Shown here: piece after piece, positions 6,551 to 10,249 of the stretch
Position numbering within the stretch: position 1 is the first letter of the stretch
Layout of the letters: each line of letters begins with the position of its first letter
Assembly (NCBI GenBank): GCA_031284105.1
Contig: JAITAN010000165.1
Coordinates: forward strand, 1-10,249
DNA: 10,249 bases
Reading direction: 5' to 3'
Origin: Treponema sp.
GTDB lineage: Bacteria; Spirochaetota; Spirochaetia; Treponematales; Breznakiellaceae
Program-made: the position numbers and the translations under genes
Notes under the pieces: generated by a model
What the model was told of the DNA's origin: nothing
The model's input: only the letters and a program-made list of their open reading frames with translations
Databases searched by the model: none

Positions 6551-6703
6551 TCACCGCACCGCTTCAGCGAGCGGTTGGCCGTTTACATGGACGCACTGCT
6601 CCTCCTCCTTCCGGTCATTATAGACCGTTACCTTATGTCGCGGAAAAGAAACCCCACAAAGGCGTGCGCCGCCGCCTGCGGTTTTTCGTAGCCCGATCCC
6701 CAT
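6551..6703 (-). pseudogene. Short unidentified reading frame, possible gene 3' remnant
   Basis: A 50-codon frame from ATG 6703 to TGA 6553-6551, open upstream in the same frame for about another 15 codons. Its C-terminal part (PRHKVTVYNDRKEEEQCVHV, residues 21-40) has the mixed polar and beta-strand look of real protein. No Shine-Dalgarno fits the ATG, and the upstream frame overlaps the tail of the HEPN remnant. It could be the 3' end of a degraded gene. I do not recognise a family, so this is a weak call. Confidence 0.25.
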
Positions 6704-6743
6704 AGGGGCGAAGCGTATACAGACCTGTTTGAGAAGGACCGGT

Positions 6744-6980
6744 ATTTTTACTTATTCCTTTAATTTCTTTTACATATTCTATAAATATTTCCACCCGTTC
6801 ATCAGTAGGCGTACCATATGGTCAACTTTTTTCATCCAGCCCCAAATCCTTTATTTCTTTTGTCATATCATTCAACTCGATTAAATCATGCGTTCTTATT
6901 AACAGGATGCCGTTTTCGATTAAATATGCTTTCAAATAGTTATTATTATACGCGCATATCCCCTGACGTATACCTGCATG
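6744..6980 (-). pseudogene. Broken HEPN-domain gene remnant
   Basis: Translating leftward gives CAYNNNYLKAYLIENGI, RTHDLIELNDMTKEIKDLGL, an in-frame TGA at 6824-6822, then PYGTPTDERVEIFIEYVKEI. This matches the order of landmarks in small HEPN proteins (PF05168): the Cys/Gln helix with LKAyLi, the THDL..L motif, and the final RYP...T-x-E helix. About 40-45 N-terminal residues are missing, the middle (where L-x-x-x-Y..TRYP is expected) is shortened, and a stop interrupts it, so it is not functional. The DNA is clearly more AT-rich than its surroundings, suggesting foreign origin. Upstream the homology ends about 20 bp before dispersed repeat copies. HEPN genes usually pair with a nucleotidyltransferase (MNT) gene as toxin-antitoxin modules; no MNT gene is seen here. 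The assignment rests on recalled motif patterns. Confidence 0.6.
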
Positions 6981-7000
6981 GAGACGAGGCGTAAGACAGA

Positions 7001-7023
7001 TCAGACCTCATGGTAGGTCAGAC
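7001..7023 (-). repeat. Dispersed copy of the array unit (inverted orientation)
   Basis: Read on the minus strand this is the end of one array unit joined to the start of the next: GTCTGACCTACCAT followed by GAGGTCTGA. It differs from the array consensus only by one missing C in the linker. It lies just outside the truncated end of the HEPN remnant. Confidence 0.85.
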
Positions 7024-7057
7024 TTTTCGGTACCAATCCCACCGCTGATGCGGTATG

Positions 7058-7091
7058 GTCAATGCAAGCCTAGCATTAGAGTCAATGCAAG
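7058..7091 (+). repeat. Direct repeat GTCAATGCAAG, two copies
   Basis: GTCAATGCAAG occurs at 7058-7068 and 7081-7091, 23 bp apart, each followed two bases later by TAG. The first copy also forms AATGC/GCATT (7061-7065 and 7073-7077) around a 7-nt loop. The pair sits between the two dispersed repeat copies. No function is evident. Confidence 0.6.
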
Positions 7092-7098
7092 ATTAGTA

Positions 7099-7120
7099 TG
7101 GTAGGTCAGACCTCATAGGC
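7099..7120 (-). repeat. Second dispersed copy of the array unit (inverted orientation)
   Basis: The reverse complement starts GCCTATGAGGTCTGACC and is identical over 21 bp to the left end of the main array at 1155-1175. It contains one complete AGGTC-T-GACCT palindrome. From 7121 to about 7248 I see nothing beyond AT-rich sequence and a possible -10 box, TATACT at 7196-7201, without a good -35. Confidence 0.85.
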
Positions 7121-7248
7121 GGGCGTTCCCCCGCGGCATTATAGGCGGCAGGCAAAATGGAGTATCAGCCATACCTCTTGGGATACTTGCGTTATTATAC
7201 TTCCATCTTTTTATTCTTCACGTGTTTTTCAAGAATTCTTTAGGAAAA

Positions 7249-7290
7249 ATGGCGCCTAACGCGTCATCTCCCCCTTGTTGCATACCATAA
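7249..7290 (+). CDS. Possible 13-residue leader peptide
   Basis: ATG at 7249 follows AGGA (7242-7245), a spacing on the short side, and encodes MAPNASSPPCCIP before a TAA at 7288-7290. The stop falls at the end of the left arm of the hairpin that precedes the symporter gene, and the symporter ATG is 20 nt further on. Such an arrangement would let leader translation open or keep the hairpin. It requires transcription from upstream of about 7240, which is not established. Confidence 0.3.
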   Translation: MAPNASSPPCCIP

Positions 7291-7304
7291 ATTGATGGTA
7301 TGCT
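7275..7304 (+). promoter_or_regulatory. Perfect 9-bp hairpin/operator just before the symporter start
   Basis: GCATACCAT (7280-7288), AAATTG (loop), ATGGTATGC (7295-7303) is a perfect inverted repeat followed by TTTT, 7 nt before the ATG at 7311. Three readings are possible: an RNA hairpin masking the start region; a DNA operator; or the spacer of a weak promoter, TTGTTG (7275-7280), 18 bp, TATGCT (7299-7304), which would again give a leaderless transcript starting at 7311. The symporter has no other good Shine-Dalgarno. Confidence 0.65.
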
Positions 7305-7310
7305 TTTACT

Positions 7311-8777
7311 ATGTTAGGCATATTCTTTCTTTCAGTGTTTCTGATCATTATGATTGGCGTCGGTATCTGGGGGATGCGGAGAACCAAGACGCTCGGAGAT
7401 TTCTTCTTGGGTGGCAGGACTCTCGGTCCCTGGATTTCTGCGGTGGCTTATGGTACTTCGTACTTTTCAGCCGTTATTTTTATTGGATTTGCGGGCGCGC
7501 AGGGCTGGCAGTTCGGGTTGGACGCGCTGTGGATAGCCTTGGGCAACGCGTTTATCGGCGCGGGACTTGCGTGGGTCGTGCTTGCACGCCGTACGCGGCG
7601 GCAGACTCAGAATCTTGAGGCAATGACCATGCCCGAATATCTTCAGGCGCGTTACGGCGCGAAGCACCTCAAGGCGGTTGCGGCATCCATCATTTTCTTT
7701 TTTTTGCTGCCCTATTCGGCATCGGTGTTTAAGGGGTTGGGACATCTTTTTGAAGCGGTCTTCCACATTCCCTACGATATTGCCCTGCTCATTATGATAG
7801 GGTTTACCGGCGTATACCTGATCTTGGGCGGCTACTTCGCTATAGCGGTTACCGACTTTATTCAAGGTATAATCATGTTCTTTGGCGCCGCCGCGATGAT
7901 GGTGACGCTTACGGGTCATGGCGGCGGACTGTCCGCTATGATCGGTAAGGTTGCGGAGAACTATCAAGCCCATGTGCCGCCGGCAAACCGGCCGGGCCTG
8001 CTTACGGTATTATCGCTGGTATTTATGACGAGTTTCGGTACGTGGGGGCTGCCTCAGATGACGCAGAAGTTTTACGCCATCAAGAGCGAACGGGTAATCC
8101 CCAAGGCTGCGATTGTTACCACCATCTTTGCCCTGATGATAGGCGTTGCAGCGTATCTGACCGGAGCGTACGCCCATGTATTTTTTACGTTGGATACGGT
8201 ACCTCGCAATCCCCAAACCGGCGCGATCCTCTACGATTCGATTGTGCCGGCGCTGCTCACCGGCAATTTGCCGGAACTGCTGCTGTCGCTGATCCTGCTC
8301 CTCGTGCTGTCCGCATCCATGTCAACCTTGTCGAGTCTTGTGCTGGTTTCATCCTCTGCCGTTGCTATTGATTTAGCGCCGATTCAGAACGATCCCAAAA
8401 CCGGCAAAGACCGTTCGGTCGCCCTGATGCGGCTTCTTTCCGCAGTTTTTGTCATCATTTCCTACTTTATATCCCGCTTCCAGATCGGCTTCATCGTTAC
8501 GCTCATGTCTTTGAGCTGGGGCGTCATATCGGGCGCATTCGCCGCGCCGTACATATTGGGCTTGTATTGGAAACGGGTAACGAAAGCCGGCGCCTACGCG
8601 GGTCTTTTTACCGGCGCCGCACTGGATATTGTACTGTTCTTTGCGTTAGGTTCGGCGCGCTCGCCGCTTGCCGCATCTATAGCGATTGTCGTCCCCTTCT
8701 TCGTGGTACCGGTTGTATCACTGTTGACCAGAGCGCCGGATAAAGAGATACTTGAAAAAACATTCAACGGAATATAA
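7311..8777 (+). CDS. Sodium:solute symporter (SSS/PutP family)
   Basis: A 488-aa secondary transporter of the LeuT-fold SSS family, of typical length with about 13 hydrophobic spans. The N-terminal span is followed by the family segment KTLGDFFLGGRTLGPWISA (26-44). The well-conserved LGGYFAIAVTDFIQGIIMF (172-190) and the helix LSASMSTLSSLVLVSSSAVAID (333-354; core S-A-S-M-S-T) carry the Ser/Thr residues that bind sodium in PutP-type proteins. FGTWGLPQMTQKFYAIKS (242-259) corresponds to the GxxGQPxxxxRFxA segment. The start is ATG 7311, without a clear Shine-Dalgarno. It is followed after 11 nt by iorA, so the two are probably co-transcribed and the substrate may be an amino acid or oxoacid feeding that enzyme. 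Family membership does not fix the substrate (proline, pantothenate, sugars and others are known). Confidence 0.95.
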   Translation: MLGIFFLSVFLIIMIGVGIWGMRRTKTLGDFFLGGRTLGPWISAVAYGTSYFSAVIFIGFAGAQGWQFGLDALWIALGNAFIGAGLAWVVLARRTRRQTQNLEAMTMPEYLQARYGAKHLKAVAASIIFFFLLPYSASVFKGLGHLFEAVFHIPYDIALLIMIGFTGVYLILGGYFAIAVTDFIQGIIMFFGAAAMMVTLTGHGGGLSAMIGKVAENYQAHVPPANRPGLLTVLSLVFMTSFGTWGLPQMTQKFYAIKSERVIPKAAIVTTIFALMIGVAAYLTGAYAHVFFTLDTVPRNPQTGAILYDSIVPALLTGNLPELLLSLILLLVLSASMSTLSSLVLVSSSAVAIDLAPIQNDPKTGKDRSVALMRLLSAVFVIISYFISRFQIGFIVTLMSLSWGVISGAFAAPYILGLYWKRVTKAGAYAGLFTGAALDIVLFFALGSARSPLAASIAIVVPFFVVPVVSLLTRAPDKEILEKTFNGI

Positions 8778-8788
8778 TGGGGTAAGAT

Positions 8789-10249
8789 ATGGATGATTTA
8801 CGTACAATAGAGAGAAAAGCCCTTTTGGGCGATGAGGCTGTTGCAATGGGGGCGCTTCATGCGGGAATAAGCGCGGCGTATGGGTACCCGGGAACGCCGT
8901 CAACCGAAATACTGGAGTTTTTGATTGCCGAATATGAGAACAACGGGGAGACGGGGACCGCGGGATTCCGTGCATCGTGGTGTACCAATGAGAAAACCGC
9001 GCTTGAGGCGGGACTTGGCGTATCATTTGCCGGCAGACGGTGTATCATCACTATGAAACACGTGGGATTGAATGTTTCGGCAGACCCCTTTGTCAATGGG
9101 GCGCTCCTCGGTATAAAGGGCGGACTTGTCATAGCGGTTGCCGATGATCCGGGTATGCATAGCTCTCAGAATGAGCAGGACTCCCGTTTTTATGCGGCGT
9201 TTGCCATGATTCCCTGTCTTGAACCGAGGAACCAGCAGGAAGCCTACGCCTTTACACGGGAAGCCTTCGATATTTCCGAGCGGTTCCATGTGCCGGTGTT
9301 GCTCCGGCTTGCGACACGGCTTTCCCATGCACGCGCCGAAGTTGCGCTACAAGAGGGGCAATCGCAAAACCTTCTTTCCAAATCTGAAAATAAGGGCGAA
9401 TGGATGTTACTTCCGGCGTATGCGCGGAAGAACTACGCAGCGCTTATCGAAAAGCAGGCAGTCATTTCGGCGTGGTCGGTTCAACACAATACACTGGAAA
9501 TTGAAGACCGAGATACGTCTTTTGTGGTGATCACGGCCGGACTGGGTGGAAATTATTATGATGAGAATAAAGCGGATTTTGTGAAGGCGCGGGGAAGAAA
9601 CCCGCCTATGCACCTCCACATCAATGCGTATCCGCTGCCGGTTGAACGAATCCAAACACTGTGTAGAAAAGCGGAAAAGGCGCTGGTTATTGAGGAAGGA
9701 CAACCGTTTATCGAGGAACGGCTGCGGGGGCTGCTGCCGCAGAAAATCGCTATTGCCGGAAAGCTCGCCGGCTTTGACGGTGAAAAAGCGCCGGTACCCC
9801 GCTATGGCGAACTCGATCCCGATACCGTGCGACGGGCGCTAGGACTTCCTCCCCATGCCAACATGCTCTCATGCGTGGACATACCCGCGTTGCCCGGACG
9901 TCCGCCTCAGCTCTGCCGAGGCTGCCCTCATGCGGATAGCTATGAGACCATCAAGAAGGCGGTCGCCGGTCTTGAGTCGGTCGCCGTTACTTCGGACATC
10001 GGCTGCTATTCACTCGGAGCGAATCCACCCTACTCGGTACCAGAAACCATCGTGTGCATGGGCGCTTCCGTTGGCATGGCAAAAGGCGCATCCGATGCAG
10101 GGATCAAGCATGTAATCGGCGTCATTGGGGACTCAACGTTTCTCCATTCGGGCATAACCGGACTCATTGACGCGGTCGCTTCCAATACGAACATGACGCT
10201 TATCATTCTCGACAATTCCATCGTCGCCATGACCGGCTGTCAGGAAACC
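8789..10249 (+). CDS. iorA: Indolepyruvate:ferredoxin oxidoreductase alpha subunit (partial, 3' end beyond window)
   Basis: 487 codons are present of an expected 580-620. The enzyme oxidatively decarboxylates arylpyruvates from aromatic amino acids to aryl-acetyl-CoA, passing electrons to ferredoxin, with TPP as cofactor. The N-terminal domain opens with GDEAVAMGALHAGI and the highly typical YPGTPSTEI (33-41), then TNEKTALEAGLGVSFAGRR (66-84), MKHVGLNVSADPF (89-101) and DDPGMHSSQNEQDSR (119-133). The TPP-binding part shows CRGCPH (376-381), SDIGCYSLG, MGASVGMAKG, and GDSTFLHSG (from 447) with Asn476 about 28 residues on, as in the GD-x(n)-N motif. The C-terminal ferredoxin-type iron-sulfur cluster motif would lie beyond the window. 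ATG 8789 follows GGGG about 6 nt upstream and begins 11 nt after the symporter stop. An iorB gene is expected downstream. Confidence 0.96.
   Translation, partial: MDDLRTIERKALLGDEAVAMGALHAGISAAYGYPGTPSTEILEFLIAEYENNGETGTAGFRASWCTNEKTALEAGLGVSFAGRRCIITMKHVGLNVSADPFVNGALLGIKGGLVIAVADDPGMHSSQNEQDSRFYAAFAMIPCLEPRNQQEAYAFTREAFDISERFHVPVLLRLATRLSHARAEVALQEGQSQNLLSKSENKGEWMLLPAYARKNYAALIEKQAVISAWSVQHNTLEIEDRDTSFVVITAGLGGNYYDENKADFVKARGRNPPMHLHINAYPLPVERIQTLCRKAEKALVIEEGQPFIEERLRGLLPQKIAIAGKLAGFDGEKAPVPRYGELDPDTVRRALGLPPHANMLSCVDIPALPGRPPQLCRGCPHADSYETIKKAVAGLESVAVTSDIGCYSLGANPPYSVPETIVCMGASVGMAKGASDAGIKHVIGVIGDSTFLHSGITGLIDAVASNTNMTLIILDNSIVAMTGCQET

Noticed and set aside
6558..6575. Inverted repeat ACCGCT-TCAGCG-AGCGGT as a terminator
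   Set aside because: Six-base arms with no T tract on either side and no gene ending there; it is within a weak reading frame.
7467..7973. Minus-strand frame of 168 codons opposite the symporter gene
   Set aside because: Shadow of the symporter reading frame; no promoter, start signal or family resemblance.

Overview
The window reads as about 10 kb of a bacterial chromosome of moderate G+C content (near 50% by eye). A relaxed lipobox (SGGC) on the binding protein, the mix of sugar ABC transport with a CoA-linked 2-oxoacid oxidoreductase, and the general protein style would fit a spirochaete such as a Treponema, but nothing here proves the taxon.

Left part (1-6212, all on the minus strand, so read right to left). 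An OmpR-type response regulator (6176-5496) and its membrane histidine kinase (5499-4087) overlap by 4 nt. They are followed by a lipoprotein sugar-binding protein (4036-2567), a MalF/UgpA-like permease (2574-1735, overlapping by 8 nt), a MalG/UgpE-like permease (904-29), and the first codons of another gene (29-1). This looks like one operon: a two-component system plus a CUT1-type carbohydrate ABC importer. No ATPase gene is visible. A good sigma70-like promoter lies so close to the regulator start codon that the transcript would be leaderless. Between the kinase and the binding protein is a perfect 15-bp inverted repeat whose 3' arm contains the binding-protein Shine-Dalgarno.

The most unusual element is between the two permease genes: about 31 imperfect tandem copies of an 18-bp unit, GAGGTCTGACCTACCCAY (1155-1724), each built on the palindrome AGGTC-T-GACCT. 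Unit lengths are almost all multiples of three, and in the operon sense the unit frame has no stop except in the three units whose length breaks the triplet rhythm. That frame continues directly from the frame of the upstream permease. Copies of the same unit, inverted, recur at 7001-7023 and 7099-7120.

Middle part (6213-7310) is an eroded intergenic region. It holds a broken HEPN-domain gene remnant (minus strand, about 6980-6744, AT-rich), a short unidentified reading frame, the dispersed repeat copies, a small direct repeat, and a leader with a possible 13-codon peptide and a perfect 9-bp hairpin.

Right part (7311-10249, plus strand) holds a sodium:solute symporter and, 11 nt later, the gene for the alpha subunit of indolepyruvate:ferredoxin oxidoreductase (iorA), cut by the window edge. 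These two probably form an operon linking uptake of a substrate, perhaps an amino acid or oxoacid, to its oxidative decarboxylation.
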